Positions 16,916-26,370 of a stretch of DNA of 64,000 bases are shown here, piece by piece (position 1 is the first letter of the stretch; each line of letters starts with the position of its first letter). The notes under the pieces are model-generated. The model worked only from the letters and a program-made list of their open reading frames with translations, was not told where the DNA came from and searched no databases. A program made the position numbers and the translations under genes. The stretch comes from Selenomonadaceae bacterium. Lineage in GTDB: Bacteria > Bacillota > Negativicutes > Selenomonadales > Selenomonadaceae. The DNA lies in NCBI GenBank assembly GCA_017614505.1, contig JAGABT010000013.1, forward strand, positions 62,001 through 126,000. The letters run 5' to 3'.

Positions 16916-17764
16916 ATGAAACTTGATTATCATATGCATTTCGAGTACGGCGATTACGATTTCGACTGGGTGCAGGGATTTTTCGACGCGGCGGCTAAAC
17001 GCGGTCTGGCGGAAATTGGCGTCTCGGAGCATTCGCATACCTTCCCAGAATTTCAGCAGCTGTACTACGATGATTTGATTCTGGACGATTCGGAAGTTGG
17101 CGCCTTTCAGAAAATCTGGCTCAAGTCCAACAAGTTCAAGCACACGCTCAAGGATTATTTCGACTTCATGAACGCGCTCAGGAAAAATCACGCCGTCAAA
17201 ATCGGTATCGAAGTCTGCAATTTTCAAAATCAGTCCGCCGTTAAAAAAATTCTGGACGCGTGGGATTTCGATTACGTCATTGGCTCGGTACACTTTTTAT
17301 GGGGCTGGGGCTACGACGCGTCGAAAGTTAAAGCCGAGTGGGAGCGTCACGACCTGCGCGAAATTTATGAGCAGTATACGCTTGAAGTTGAAAAGCTGGC
17401 GGCGTCCGGCAACTACGATATTCTCGGTCACCCGTTCAATATCCGGCTGTTCAAACATTTTCCTGACTTCGACGTTTCAGCTTACCTTGAACGCGTCGCC
17501 GCCGCTATGAAAAAAGCTAACCTTGCTGTCGACGTGAACACCGGCACGCGGTATCGTTATCCCGTTGCTGAAATTTCGCCCTACGCTGAGTTTATGAAGG
17601 TCGCCGCCGCGTATGACCTGCCGATTATTATCAGCTCCGACGCGCACCAGCCCGAAGACTGCGGCAACTTCTGCGACGAGGCGATTAGCTACGTTAAAAG
17701 TTTCGGCTACGATAAAGTCCTGCGTTTCAGCCATCGCCAGCGTGAATTTATCGAACTGGGGTAG
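16916..17764 (+). CDS. PHP-domain histidinol-phosphatase family protein (HisJ/HisK-like)
   Basis: 282 aa with PHP metal motifs: DYHMHFEYG at the N-terminus, SEHSHTFPE, GIEVCNF, IGSVHFLWG, ILGHPFNIRLFKHF and SSDAHQPED. Family II histidinol-phosphatases of Firmicutes have this layout. No other his gene is present, so the phosphoester substrate is uncertain. Preceded by GAGGAATTTTT at 15 bp after the phosphoesterase. Confidence 0.85.
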   Translation: MKLDYHMHFEYGDYDFDWVQGFFDAAAKRGLAEIGVSEHSHTFPEFQQLYYDDLILDDSEVGAFQKIWLKSNKFKHTLKDYFDFMNALRKNHAVKIGIEVCNFQNQSAVKKILDAWDFDYVIGSVHFLWGWGYDASKVKAEWERHDLREIYEQYTLEVEKLAASGNYDILGHPFNIRLFKHFPDFDVSAYLERVAAAMKKANLAVDVNTGTRYRYPVAEISPYAEFMKVAAAYDLPIIISSDAHQPEDCGNFCDEAISYVKSFGYDKVLRFSHRQREFIELG

Positions 17765-17768
17765 TATC

Positions 17769-17872
17769 TACTTTCTTTCTGTGGAGAAAGAAAGTTACAA
17801 AGAAAGCCAGCCCGCTGCATTCGCGTCCGGCGAATGGCGCGGGCGGCGCGCCGTCCATGGCGCGCTTCTTCC
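17769..17872 (+). repeat. Three-hairpin intergenic element, copy 3
   Basis: Hairpin 1 ACTTTCTTTC/GAAAGAAAGT, linker TACAAAGAAAG, hairpin 2 outer CCCGC/GCGGG with inner ATTCGC/GCGAAT, hairpin 3 GCGCGCC GTCCAT GGCGCGC, then TTCTTCC. Located between the PHP gene and the G-protein gene, immediately before the latter's ribosome site. Confidence 0.8.
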
Positions 17873-17896
17873 GTTGAAAAAAGGGGGCGTTCCGAA

Positions 17897-18358
17897 ATGA
17901 GACAGGTTGGAATTTTTGGCAAGCGCAAGAGCGGCAAATCCGCGCTCATGTACGCGCTGACGAATCACAAAATGAACAGAGAGACCCGCTACAGCGCGAT
18001 GGAAATTAGCGGCGTCGGCAAGATTATGCTCGTCGATACCATTGGCGTCGACGTGGAAAAAACTACCGCTGAAAAGTCCGCCGAAAGCATTGAAGTCGCG
18101 CTCATGCTCATTCCCAACGATTCTTTTGAACTTGAGCTGGCGTGGCTGAGCAAACTCAAAAAAAGCGGCGCGTCAATCATCGCTGTCGTCAGCCAGGCGG
18201 ATAAATTCGCGGACGGCGGCAAAAGTCTGGCGGCGGCGGTTACCGAAGTTTCGGGACTCAAAGCTATTTGCGTCAGCGCGCATACCGGCGACGGCGTTGA
18301 GGAACTCCACGAGGAAATTATTCAGCGGCTCAGAGGTGATGGCGTTGCTCAAAATTAA
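17897..18358 (+). CDS. Small HydF-like G-domain protein
   Basis: 153 aa resembling the GTPase domain of HydF/TrmE-type P-loop proteins, without HydF's dimerisation and iron-sulphur domains. G1 is GKRKSGKS (8-15), G3 is DTIG, and a SAH G5 box is near the end. The G4 box, normally NKxD, reads SQAD, so guanine specificity may be lost or altered. No hydE or hydG is nearby. ATG 17897 is set by a GGGGG site; the upstream open frame would run through the repeat element. Its last 20 bp overlap the next gene. Confidence 0.7.
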   Translation: MRQVGIFGKRKSGKSALMYALTNHKMNRETRYSAMEISGVGKIMLVDTIGVDVEKTTAEKSAESIEVALMLIPNDSFELELAWLSKLKKSGASIIAVVSQADKFADGGKSLAAAVTEVSGLKAICVSAHTGDGVEELHEEIIQRLRGDGVAQN

Positions 18359-19238
18359 GTTTATCGCCGCAATTATTTTCGCGATTATCTTCGCCAACAG
18401 CGCCGCCGCGCAGGAAAATATGCCCGGGCTCGAAACTAACTGGTACTGGCTTTCCTCCAACAAAAAGTACAGCAAATTCCTCGCGCCGGAAACCGTCGTC
18501 GTCATTAAGCGCGCAAGAACTGAGGACGGGCGTGACGTTCCCACGGAAATTGAGGCGTGGACGAAAACCACTTACAACGTCGAAGGCGCCAGCGAAACTA
18601 TCAAAAATTACAATATCGCCGCGATTCTGCCAGACCCCAGGAAACTTTCCTACAGCCTTGCACTTTTGAAAATTAATCCGCAGAACCGCACGCTCCAATA
18701 CCTGCGCGAAGATTTTTACGACGGCGCGGACAGGGTTATCTGGTCGAAGGGCGAGGCGCGCGTCAAGGAAATTAATTCGCAGTCGTTCGACGAAGATTTT
18801 TACGCGGCGATTGTCGACGAAGTTTTCAACATGGGCGAACTCGACCGCAAGAAGGCTAAGGACCGCTGGATTGAGCTTTGGACTTTCACCAACACCAAAA
18901 CTAGAGATACCACGACCGCAACTGCTGATACCACGACAATGCGAATGCGCGGCGCCAATCTGATTTTCTGGCAGTGGCAGGAGACTAAAAATTCCAAAGG
19001 GCAGGTTACCGAAATTCAGCTCACGAAAAAAACTGTCAATCTCGCGCAGGGTACCGAGCGCATTGCTGCCGGAAATGTCTGGAGCCTGTCGACGAAGCGC
19101 TGGAGCGAGTTCAATGACGAATCCGGCGGAATTTACCGCATGATTAAAAATGACGAACCCGACTACAAAGGGCTGATTCGCCTGCGCGCGTTCGTCAAGG
19201 GATACCCGAACTGGGTAAACCGCTATGCCATTTCCTGA
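18339..19238 (+). CDS. Secreted protein of unknown function
   Basis: 299 aa with a clear signal peptide (LLKIKFIAAIIFAIIFANSAAA, cut after AAA). Two similar halves seem to repeat the theme 'W-x-WLSSNKKYSKFLAPE' (residues about 30-50) and 'IFWQWQETKNSKGQV' (about 205-220); a threonine-rich stretch TKTRDTTTATADTTTMR sits around residue 190. The conserved tryptophans resemble surface-affixed proteins of this bacterial group. I do not recognise a family. Start overlaps the G-protein gene by 20 bp; AGAGG is the ribosome site. Confidence 0.7.
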   Translation: MALLKIKFIAAIIFAIIFANSAAAQENMPGLETNWYWLSSNKKYSKFLAPETVVVIKRARTEDGRDVPTEIEAWTKTTYNVEGASETIKNYNIAAILPDPRKLSYSLALLKINPQNRTLQYLREDFYDGADRVIWSKGEARVKEINSQSFDEDFYAAIVDEVFNMGELDRKKAKDRWIELWTFTNTKTRDTTTATADTTTMRMRGANLIFWQWQETKNSKGQVTEIQLTKKTVNLAQGTERIAAGNVWSLSTKRWSEFNDESGGIYRMIKNDEPDYKGLIRLRAFVKGYPNWVNRYAIS

Positions 19239-19247
19239 GGTGACGCG

Positions 19248-20069
19248 ATGAAAACCTGTGAAATTTGTCCGCACCACTGCCGCCTTGAGACCGGCGAAAC
19301 TGGAAAGTGCCGCGCGCGGATTAATGACGGCGAAAAAATTACCGCGCTCAACTACGGCGAAATTACTTCAATCGCGCTGGATCCCATCGAGAAAAAGCCG
19401 CTCTACAGATTTTACCCAGGCAGCTGGATTTTGTCCGTCGGCAGCTACGGCTGTAACCTGAACTGTCCTTTCTGCCAGAACTACGAAATTTCCATGGCTG
19501 ATTCCAAATTCCCGACGCGCAAAACTACGCCGGAAAATCTTGTAAACCTTGCCGTCGAGCTCAAAGCGCGCGGAAATATCGGCGTCGCCTTCACCTACAA
19601 CGAACCCTTTATCGGCTACGAATTTGTTCGAGACACTTCCGAAATTCTCCAGCGCGTTGGTTTAAAGTCAGTGCTGGTTACGAATGGCACGGTTGCCAGC
19701 GGCGCGCTCAGAAAAATTCTCCCGCTCATCGACGCAATGAACATCGACCTGAAGGGTTTTAGCCAGAAAATTTATGACTGGCTGGGCGGCGATTTTGAAA
19801 CTGTCAAGCGAACTATTCAGACGGCGGCGGAGAGCTGCCACGTCGAAGTTACCACGCTGATTGTTCCTGGCATGAACGATTCGGAAGCGGATATGCTTGA
19901 AGAGTCGCGCTGGATTGCGAGCGTTTCTCCGGAAATTCCGCTGCACGTCAGCAGATTTTTTCCGCGCTACAAAGTTACCGACAGACCGCCGACGGACGTT
20001 GCGAAAGTCTATCGGCTGGCGGAAGTCGCGCGGCAGAATTTGAAATACGTCTATACTGGGAATTGCTGA
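19248..20069 (+). CDS. amrS: AmmeMemoRadiSam-type radical SAM enzyme (PflA-like)
   Basis: 273 aa with radical SAM cysteines in GCNLNCPFCQNYEIS, an N-terminal zinc-ribbon-like CEICPHHC...GKCRAR segment, and FTYNEPFIGYEF, MNIDLKGF, TTLIVPGMND signatures. This layout belongs to the AmmeMemoRadiSam radical SAM family (AmrS), whose substrate is unknown; partner Memo and AMMECR1 genes are not in the window. It starts 9 bp after the secreted protein gene. Confidence 0.88.
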   Translation: MKTCEICPHHCRLETGETGKCRARINDGEKITALNYGEITSIALDPIEKKPLYRFYPGSWILSVGSYGCNLNCPFCQNYEISMADSKFPTRKTTPENLVNLAVELKARGNIGVAFTYNEPFIGYEFVRDTSEILQRVGLKSVLVTNGTVASGALRKILPLIDAMNIDLKGFSQKIYDWLGGDFETVKRTIQTAAESCHVEVTTLIVPGMNDSEADMLEESRWIASVSPEIPLHVSRFFPRYKVTDRPPTDVAKVYRLAEVARQNLKYVYTGNC

Positions 20070-20077
20070 AATAAAAA

Positions 20078-20112
20078 AACCGGCGGGCGAATGAAACCTG
20101 CCGGCTTTTACT
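20078..20112 (+). terminator. Intrinsic terminator after the radical SAM gene
   Basis: CCGGCGGG-CGAATGAAA-CCTGCCGG followed by CTTTTACTTTATTTT. Confidence 0.75.
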
Positions 20113-20145
20113 TTATTTTGACAATGAGTATTGGGATTAGCGGAG

Positions 20146-20394
20146 CTATGCGGCAACTTCCTCCTTCATGACATAGCGAATGTACATTGGAATTTTTTCA
20201 ATCGTCTTGTCAAGGCGGGGATTTCTGTGCCAGAGTTTGAAGTTATGAAGTTCCGCTTCAGAGCGACCACTGCGGAAAAATTCGTACACGCCCTTTGAAA
20301 AATCCTGCGAGAAAAGGTAGCACTGTTTTCCACCCGTCACGAGATAAAAATGAAGTTTGTTATTCTTCTTGGTGATTGTAATTTTGTTTCTCAT
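20146..20394 (-). CDS. Small conserved-looking basic protein, unknown function
   Basis: 82 aa, MRNKITITKKNNKLHFYLVT at the start, rich in Lys/Arg and aromatic residues, with a YEFFRSGRSEAEL helix-like segment and a C-terminal TIEKIPMYIRYVMKEEVAA. It has a good promoter and ribosome site (TTGGAGGG), so it is likely a real gene. No family recognised. It sits just beyond the 3' end of the first RTX gene. Confidence 0.7.
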   Translation of the reverse strand: MRNKITITKKNNKLHFYLVTGGKQCYLFSQDFSKGVYEFFRSGRSEAELHNFKLWHRNPRLDKTIEKIPMYIRYVMKEEVAA

Positions 20395-20434
20395 GATTTT
20401 CTGCCCTCCAACAACTTCCCTATAATTTTCATGT

Positions 20435-20463
20435 ATTATATCGCAAAACCGCAGGCGTGTCTA
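20435..20463 (-). promoter_or_regulatory. Promoter of the 82-aa gene
   Basis: Minus strand TAGACA (20458-20463), 17 bp, TATAAT (20435-20440), identical hexamers to the ppaC promoter. Confidence 0.75.
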
Positions 20464-20535
20464 TAGCTCGCGCCAAAACTTAACCCTGACATAAAAATTT
20501 TTAATCTGCGCTTAATTTTTGAACGCGGAGGGCTT

Positions 20536-23500
20536 TTATTTTTCGTTGGAAACTAAATCTGCTACGGGTAGAGTTGCTTCAAAACTCGGCGCATCGATTT
20601 TGGAGACAGAAAAATTATCCGCCGTGACGGCAGAAATTGCGTCGAGATTATTTTCAGTGGAAATGAAATTCGTGTCGTCGTCAGTAAACCACAAGCCGTT
20701 GGAGCCGCGCGCATAAATCACATTGTCCTCAAGGCTGATACTTGCCAGCGCGGTATCTTTCAGCGTTAGAACATTCGCGCTGGAACCGACGGTAATTAAA
20801 ACGTTGTCTCCGCTTTGAACTGACTTGCTGACGCTGCCGCTGGTAATTTGGATTGAATCCGCGCCGCCGAATCCAATGACAGTATCTTTGCCATCGCCAG
20901 TTGCGTACTGAATCAAACTGCCTGTGCCGCTGGTGTAAATCGTGTCCGCGCCTGCGCCGCCGTGCAGCGTAGCGCTTTCGACGCCGCCAGCAAGGCTGAT
21001 TAAATCTGCGCCGGCGCCGCCGTCGATTGAAACTTCATTGCCGCTGTTATAAATCTTATCGGCACCCGCGCCTCCCAGAATCGTGACGCTGTTGCCGGAA
21101 TTTGTCACAGTATCGTTACCGGCGAGCGCGTCAATTTTCGCGCTGGTAATCGTGTTCACAATTTCGTTGGCAATTTCGTCGCCCTTGATAAATTTGAAGT
21201 CGTCATTAATCATGATAACGCCGCCGGAAATTTTGAAATCTTCGTCGGCGACGTTGCGCAGGACGATTTTACCGCTGCCAATCTGGAAAGTGGCATTGGC
21301 GCCGCTCCAGGTCGGATTGCTAACGCTCGCGCCGCTGACTGAAATTGAATCGCCTTTGATGAAGCCGAGAATGGTATCATTGCCGTCGCCCGCGTTGTAG
21401 AGGAAAAGATTTGGGCTGGCGTTATCGGCAGTCAGAATTGAATCGTTGCCGGTACCGCCGGAAATTGTGACAAGCTCAGCATTTTCTCCGAGGCGAATTG
21501 TATCGTCGCCGTCGCCGCCGTCGAGCCAGGTGGATCTTCCGTCGCTTGTAATTTTATCCTTGCCGTCGCCGCCGTAAATCGTGACTTCATTGGCGGTATT
21601 GGTGATAATGTCGTTGCCGGACAGCGCATGTATCCTTGATTTATCCTCGTCGACAATCGTGGTATCGTCGCCGCTGGTCAGGGAAATTTCGTTAATGTCG
21701 TAGGTAATGGTGCCGTCTTCGTACTTGAGGTCTTCAATGTTGACGTTGACAATGCGGAGAACATTCGACGAGCTGAAGGTAACAATGACATTTTCGCCGC
21801 TCTGCTGGGAATTTTTAATCGTGCCGGCGATTTGAATTGAATCGGAGCCGCCGAAGCCGTAGACGGTGTCTTTACCGGCGTCGAACTTGATAAGGTTGCT
21901 CCTGCCGTTGGTGTGAATTACATCTGCACCGGCGCCGCCGACCATTGTAACGTCGAAAGCGTCACTGCCGAGGCTGATAAGGTCATTGTCCGCGCCGCCG
22001 TCCAGCAGAACATGCGCGCTGATATTGGTCAGGGTATCATTGCCCTTGCCTGCGCGAACGGTGGCGTAGTCCAAATCGTTATTGAAAGACTCCGGCTTAT
22101 CGCTGAGGTCGAACAGGAGGTCATCGGTATTGGCAAAAATAATCATATCGTCGCGCAGCTGGATATTTTCGCTGTCAACATTAGCCAGAACGAACTGGTT
22201 GCTGGAGCTGTTGACGTTATAAAGAATGGTGTTGGCACCGCTTTTTCTGGCGTTGAAGGTTCCCGACAGAATTTTGATAGAATCTTCGCCGGTAAAGCCG
22301 TAAATGGTATCCTTGCCGTCGCCTGCCGCGTATTCAATGAGGTTGCCGCGACCATTGGTGTAAATTTTGTCGTTATTCGCGCCGCCGTTCATTGTGACGT
22401 TGAAGGCATTGCCGCTGAGGCTGATAGTATCGTTTCCGGCGCCGCCGCTGATTGAAACGTCTTTAGCGGAATTTGAGATATTGTCGGCGCCATCCAGCGC
22501 GTCGATTTTCATTCCGGCGACAGTATTGGCGTAGTTATCGCTGCCCGCAGTTAAAACCTTAACGCCGCTGACGACGGTCTCAGTATCCGGCTCAGGCTCA
22601 GGTTTAGGCGTGCCGTTGATTTTTGGCGCTGTACCTTTCAGCGCGATTGTACCTGTGACATTTTCGCCGCTGTAAACGCTGACGGTCGAGCCGGACAGGG
22701 AGTAGGTGCCGCCGGTAATTTTCAGCGTATCGTTCGCGCTGGTGCCGGTGATTGAATCGTTACCGTCGCCGGAATTGTACAGGAGGATATTGCCGGTGCC
22801 GTTGGAATAAATGGTGTCATTGCCTTTGCCGCCATAAACAGTGACGTTGCTGGCGCCGGAGCCGATTGAGATTTTGTCAGCGCCCGCGCCCGCGTCGAGG
22901 TAGACGCCGCTGACAGAAATTGTAGCGTTGTCCGCGCCGCTGGTGAGAGTTGCAGGATATTCCGGCTCAGGCTCGTCGACGTAGATTATGACGCCGCCGC
23001 TGACGCTCAGATTTTCCTGCGCGACATTTTTCAGCGTGAGGACATTGGACGCGCTGCCGCTAATCGTCACCAGTACATTCGCGCTGCTTTGCTTCATGCT
23101 GCTGACGCTGCCGGAGGCTATCTGAATTGAATCCGCGCCGCCGAAATTGTAAATGGTGTCCTTGCCCGCGCCCGCGCTGTACTGAATCAAATTCCCAGCG
23201 CCGTTGGTATAGAGGTAGTCATTGCCCGCGCCGCCAATCATGGTTACGCCGCTGGCTGAGCTGCCTAAGGAAATGCGGTCAGCGCCTGCGCCGCCGTCGA
23301 TTAAGCCGTTGCTGCCGCCGTAGCGTATCGAATTATTTTTCGTGTTGCCGATAATTTCAAGCCCGCTGGAAGAAATCGAGGCGTTGACTGTTACGACGCT
23401 GGCGCCGTAGCTTTCGTTCAGGTCAAGGTTTTCAGCAGTTTTGAGCGTGGCGGTTAGCGCAGTCTTGAGCGTGCTGTTGTACTTCCAGCCAGCTGGCAAA

Positions 23501-25998
23501 TCCGGTTCCGGCTCAGGCTCAGGCAAAGGCGTGCCGTCGATTTTTGGCAGGGTGTTTTTGAAAATGATTCTGCCGCTGGCGACGGTTGAAGCGCCGCTGT
23601 AGACGCTGACGGTCGAGCCAGTGAGGGAGTAAGTGCCGCCGGTGATTTTCAGCGTATCGTTCGCGCTGCTGCCGGTAATGCAGTCGTTGCCGTCGCCCGC
23701 CGCGTAGACGAAAATGTTTCCGCCGCCGTTGGAATAAATGGTATCATTGCCTTTGCCGCCATAAACAGTGACGTTGCTGGCGCCGGAGCCGATTGAGATT
23801 TTGTCAGCGCCTGCGCCTGCGTCGAGGTATACGCCGCTGACAGAAATTGTAGCGTTGTCCGCGCCGCTGGTGAGAGTTGCAGGATATTCCGGCTCAGGCT
23901 TGTCTACGTAGATTATGACGCCGCCTTTGACGCTGAGATTTTCCAGCGCGACATTTTTAACGGTAATGACGTTGCTTGTGCCGCTGCCGACGGTAACCAG
24001 AACATTGCTGCCGCTTTGCAGGCTCTTGCCAATCGCGCCGGAGACTGAAATTGAATCGCTGCCGCCAAAGCCGCTGATAATATCTTTGCCGCCCGACGCG
24101 CCGTACAGAATCAGGTTGCCCTTGCCGTTAGTCCAAATTGAATCAGTGCCAGCGCCGCCAGTCATTGTTACGCCGGTCGCGCTGGTGCCGAGCGAGATTT
24201 TGTCTACGCCAGCGCCGCCGTCAAGGTAAACATTGCTCGCGCTGCTGGTGAGAGTATCGCTGCCCGCCTCGCCGTAGATTGTGACGTTGGTCGCGCTGTT
24301 GAGGATTGAATCGTTGCCTGCCAGCGCGCTAAGCACGGTATTCGATGTGGTGTTGGAATATTTATCGTTGCCGGTGGTGAAAATTTCAACGGGCGTGGGT
24401 ACGGTATCTCCGCCGCTAATACTGCTAAACTTGCCTTTGAATTTCACAGCTGCATTCGCCGCGCCAACAAGTGTCATTGCTCCATCACCAACTTTCACGA
24501 TTAAATCTGAACCGCTGAGTTGTGTGCTGTAGCTGGCGCTGCCGATTGAAATTGTGTCGTAGTTCGTGACATTGTAGATAGTGTCGTTGCCGTCGCCAGA
24601 ATTGTAGACGTAGACATTGCCGAGGGTTGTCGCGCTGTTCAGGTAGACGGTGTCGTTGCCTGTGCCGCCGGAAATTGTGTTGAGGTTTGAAAAACCACTG
24701 TAACTCCACAGACTAACAATGTCGGCGCCGGCGCCCGCGTCTATACTCGCGCTGGAACCCTCATTGAAAATGTAGTCATTGCCAGCACCCGCGTCTATCG
24801 TCCCCCAGTAGAGCTCATTATGAATGGAATCATTGCCAGCGCCAGCGTTTATCGTCACGCTGGAGCTCCAATTGTAAATGTAATCATTGCCAGCGCCCGC
24901 GTCTATATTCGCGTTGTCACTATGATTGTAGATTTTATCATCGCCCGCGCCCGCGTCTACCTTCACGCTATAGCCATAATAACTGCGAATGTAATCATCG
25001 CCAGCTCCTGCGTCTATCGTAATGCTGCTGTTTGCACTTAAAATAGTATCATTCAGGCTGCTGCCGCTTATGACGCGCGTACCGCCGCTGTTAAGCGTTG
25101 TTTGCACATTTCCGGCAGAAATTTTCACCGTGATTTTCAAATTCGCGCAGTATTTGAGCAAGAGCGAATCCGAACCGAAATTTATCACAAAATCGCTGCC
25201 GCTTTTGGCGGTGGTGTAGTTGCTGCTGTCGACATAAATTGTATCATTTTCGTTGTAACCGTAAATGGTGTCGGAACCGCCGCTCAGCTTGTAGACATTT
25301 CTGCCGATGCTGTAGTTATAGATATTGTCGTTGCCTGCGCCAGCGTCTATAGTCACGCTAGAGCCAAAGTTGCGAATGGTATCCGATCCGTTGCCTGCGT
25401 CTATCGTTATGCTGTGTCCATATTCATTGACAATGTAGTCATCGCCGTCGCCTGCGTCTATCTTTACGCTGTCGCCACTATTTTCAATGGAGTCATTGCC
25501 AGCACCCGCGTCTATCGTTACACGCTTACCGTAGCTGTCAATATAATCGTTGCCAGCGCCCGCATATATCTTAACACTGTAGTTCCCGTTGCTAATGGAA
25601 TCCGCGCCATCGCCCGCATTAATCGCAACGAAATTAGCGTTGTTTCGGATAGTGTTATTGCCAGCGTCCGCGTCTATCTTCACATTGGAGCCCCAGTTGG
25701 AAATTTCATCATCGCCGTCGCCCGCGTATATCGTTACTCTTGAGCTATCATTGAAAATGTAATCGTTGCCGACACCTAAGTTTATCGTCACGCTGGAGCC
25801 ATAATTGTAAATGTAGTCATTGCCTGTGCCCGCGTCTATCATCACGCTGGCTAACGTGGTATAGTATGAACCGTTACGAATGGTATCGGCACCGCCGTAG
25901 GTGTAAATCTGGACGCCGCTGACTGTGTTGTTAATCGAATCGTTGCCTTCCGTGCCGTAAATCGCGAAACGCTGTAACTCTAAGCTGAAGTTTTTCAT
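20536..25998 (-). CDS. Giant RTX / calcium-binding nonapeptide repeat protein 1
   Basis: 1820 aa, almost entirely beta-roll repeats of the form GAGNDxIxN, GGAGADxIxxN with Asp/Gly loops that bind calcium in RTX proteins. N-terminus MKNFSLELQRFAIYGTEGND; no classical signal peptide. Modules of about 150 aa alternate repeat blocks with short Ser/Val-rich strands (GSDLIVKVG type) and Pro-Glu linkers (PEPEPE). The C-terminus, GLWFTDDDTNFISTENNLDA followed by about 35 residues, is shared with protein 2 and may hold the type I secretion signal. ATG 25998 is set by GGGAGGAATGCTTT. No HlyB/HlyD/TolC genes are in the window. Likely an extracellular, adhesive or matrix protein. Confidence 0.9.
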   Translation of the reverse strand: MKNFSLELQRFAIYGTEGNDSINNTVSGVQIYTYGGADTIRNGSYYTTLASVMIDAGTGNDYIYNYGSSVTINLGVGNDYIFNDSSRVTIYAGDGDDEISNWGSNVKIDADAGNNTIRNNANFVAINAGDGADSISNGNYSVKIYAGAGNDYIDSYGKRVTIDAGAGNDSIENSGDSVKIDAGDGDDYIVNEYGHSITIDAGNGSDTIRNFGSSVTIDAGAGNDNIYNYSIGRNVYKLSGGSDTIYGYNENDTIYVDSSNYTTAKSGSDFVINFGSDSLLLKYCANLKITVKISAGNVQTTLNSGGTRVISGSSLNDTILSANSSITIDAGAGDDYIRSYYGYSVKVDAGAGDDKIYNHSDNANIDAGAGNDYIYNWSSSVTINAGAGNDSIHNELYWGTIDAGAGNDYIFNEGSSASIDAGAGADIVSLWSYSGFSNLNTISGGTGNDTVYLNSATTLGNVYVYNSGDGNDTIYNVTNYDTISIGSASYSTQLSGSDLIVKVGDGAMTLVGAANAAVKFKGKFSSISGGDTVPTPVEIFTTGNDKYSNTTSNTVLSALAGNDSILNSATNVTIYGEAGSDTLTSSASNVYLDGGAGVDKISLGTSATGVTMTGGAGTDSIWTNGKGNLILYGASGGKDIISGFGGSDSISVSGAIGKSLQSGSNVLVTVGSGTSNVITVKNVALENLSVKGGVIIYVDKPEPEYPATLTSGADNATISVSGVYLDAGAGADKISIGSGASNVTVYGGKGNDTIYSNGGGNIFVYAAGDGNDCITGSSANDTLKITGGTYSLTGSTVSVYSGASTVASGRIIFKNTLPKIDGTPLPEPEPEPDLPAGWKYNSTLKTALTATLKTAENLDLNESYGASVVTVNASISSSGLEIIGNTKNNSIRYGGSNGLIDGGAGADRISLGSSASGVTMIGGAGNDYLYTNGAGNLIQYSAGAGKDTIYNFGGADSIQIASGSVSSMKQSSANVLVTISGSASNVLTLKNVAQENLSVSGGVIIYVDEPEPEYPATLTSGADNATISVSGVYLDAGAGADKISIGSGASNVTVYGGKGNDTIYSNGTGNILLYNSGDGNDSITGTSANDTLKITGGTYSLSGSTVSVYSGENVTGTIALKGTAPKINGTPKPEPEPDTETVVSGVKVLTAGSDNYANTVAGMKIDALDGADNISNSAKDVSISGGAGNDTISLSGNAFNVTMNGGANNDKIYTNGRGNLIEYAAGDGKDTIYGFTGEDSIKILSGTFNARKSGANTILYNVNSSSNQFVLANVDSENIQLRDDMIIFANTDDLLFDLSDKPESFNNDLDYATVRAGKGNDTLTNISAHVLLDGGADNDLISLGSDAFDVTMVGGAGADVIHTNGRSNLIKFDAGKDTVYGFGGSDSIQIAGTIKNSQQSGENVIVTFSSSNVLRIVNVNIEDLKYEDGTITYDINEISLTSGDDTTIVDEDKSRIHALSGNDIITNTANEVTIYGGDGKDKITSDGRSTWLDGGDGDDTIRLGENAELVTISGGTGNDSILTADNASPNLFLYNAGDGNDTILGFIKGDSISVSGASVSNPTWSGANATFQIGSGKIVLRNVADEDFKISGGVIMINDDFKFIKGDEIANEIVNTITSAKIDALAGNDTVTNSGNSVTILGGAGADKIYNSGNEVSIDGGAGADLISLAGGVESATLHGGAGADTIYTSGTGSLIQYATGDGKDTVIGFGGADSIQITSGSVSKSVQSGDNVLITVGSSANVLTLKDTALASISLEDNVIYARGSNGLWFTDDDTNFISTENNLDAISAVTADNFSVSKIDAPSFEATLPVADLVSNEK
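22670..22990 (-). repeat. Internal direct repeat of RTX gene 1, unit A
   Basis: Nearly the same DNA recurs 921 bp away at 23591-23911 (for example the stretch coding for the ATLTSGADNATISVSGVYLD segment) and, in the other orientation, inside RTX gene 2 at about 33285-33590. Confidence 0.7.
23591..23911 (-). repeat. Internal direct repeat of RTX gene 1, unit B
   Basis: Second copy of the unit at 22670-22990, differing at scattered positions only. Long identical stretches make slippage or gene conversion likely. Confidence 0.7.
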
Positions 25999-26098
25999 AA
26001 AGCATTCCTCCCTGAAAAAGTTCACCGCCCGTTATCTTCTGCGCACATTTTAACAGTTTTGGTTCGTTTAAGCAACAAAAAAAGCCGCCCCAGCTCGG
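25884..26098 (-). repeat. Inverted repeat arm 1 (5' region of RTX gene 1)
   Basis: Covers the T-rich terminator-like stretch, promoter, leader, ribosome site and first about 38 codons of RTX gene 1. The same sequence, with few changes, stands in the opposite orientation at 30097-30318 in front of and within RTX gene 2. Confidence 0.75.
26047..26075 (-). promoter_or_regulatory. RTX-type promoter cassette, copy 1
   Basis: Minus strand TTGCTT (26070-26075), spacer AAACGAACCAAAACTGT, TAAAAT (26047-26052). The spacer is nearly identical in the copies before mqsR and RTX gene 2. Confidence 0.7.
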
Positions 26099-26191
26099 AC
26101 AGATTCACTGGCACCGGCGATAATTAGCGTAATAGCGGCAGGGCAAGATTAAATTTTTTTCGATGCGCCGGATTTTTATTTTGAAAAAACA

Positions 26192-26220
26192 TTGACGCCA
26201 AAATCTTTGAACGGTATAAT
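26192..26220 (+). promoter_or_regulatory. Promoter of the PTS gene
   Basis: TTGACG (26192-26197), 17 bp, TATAAT (26215-26220). A leader of about 145 nt follows, rich in T, in which I see no RAT antiterminator sequence or clear terminator. Confidence 0.75.
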
Positions 26221-26370
26221 TGACGCGGTATTTTATTTCAGGTTTTTCTTTTTGCGGTTTACAGATTCGAGCGTATTTTTTTGAAGCAGATTTGATTTTT
26301 CGTACCACGAGTTCAGTCGAAGGCGTAAGCCGTTTTTGCGTATCCTATTTAATTTTAAGGAGGGTCTACT

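Noticed and set aside
26105..26308. 67-codon minus-strand frame upstream of the PTS gene
   Set aside because: Very basic, no ribosome site, antisense to the PTS promoter and leader.
26221..26370. RAT-type antiterminator before the PTS gene
   Set aside because: The leader is T-rich but lacks the RAT consensus and any hairpin followed by a T-run.
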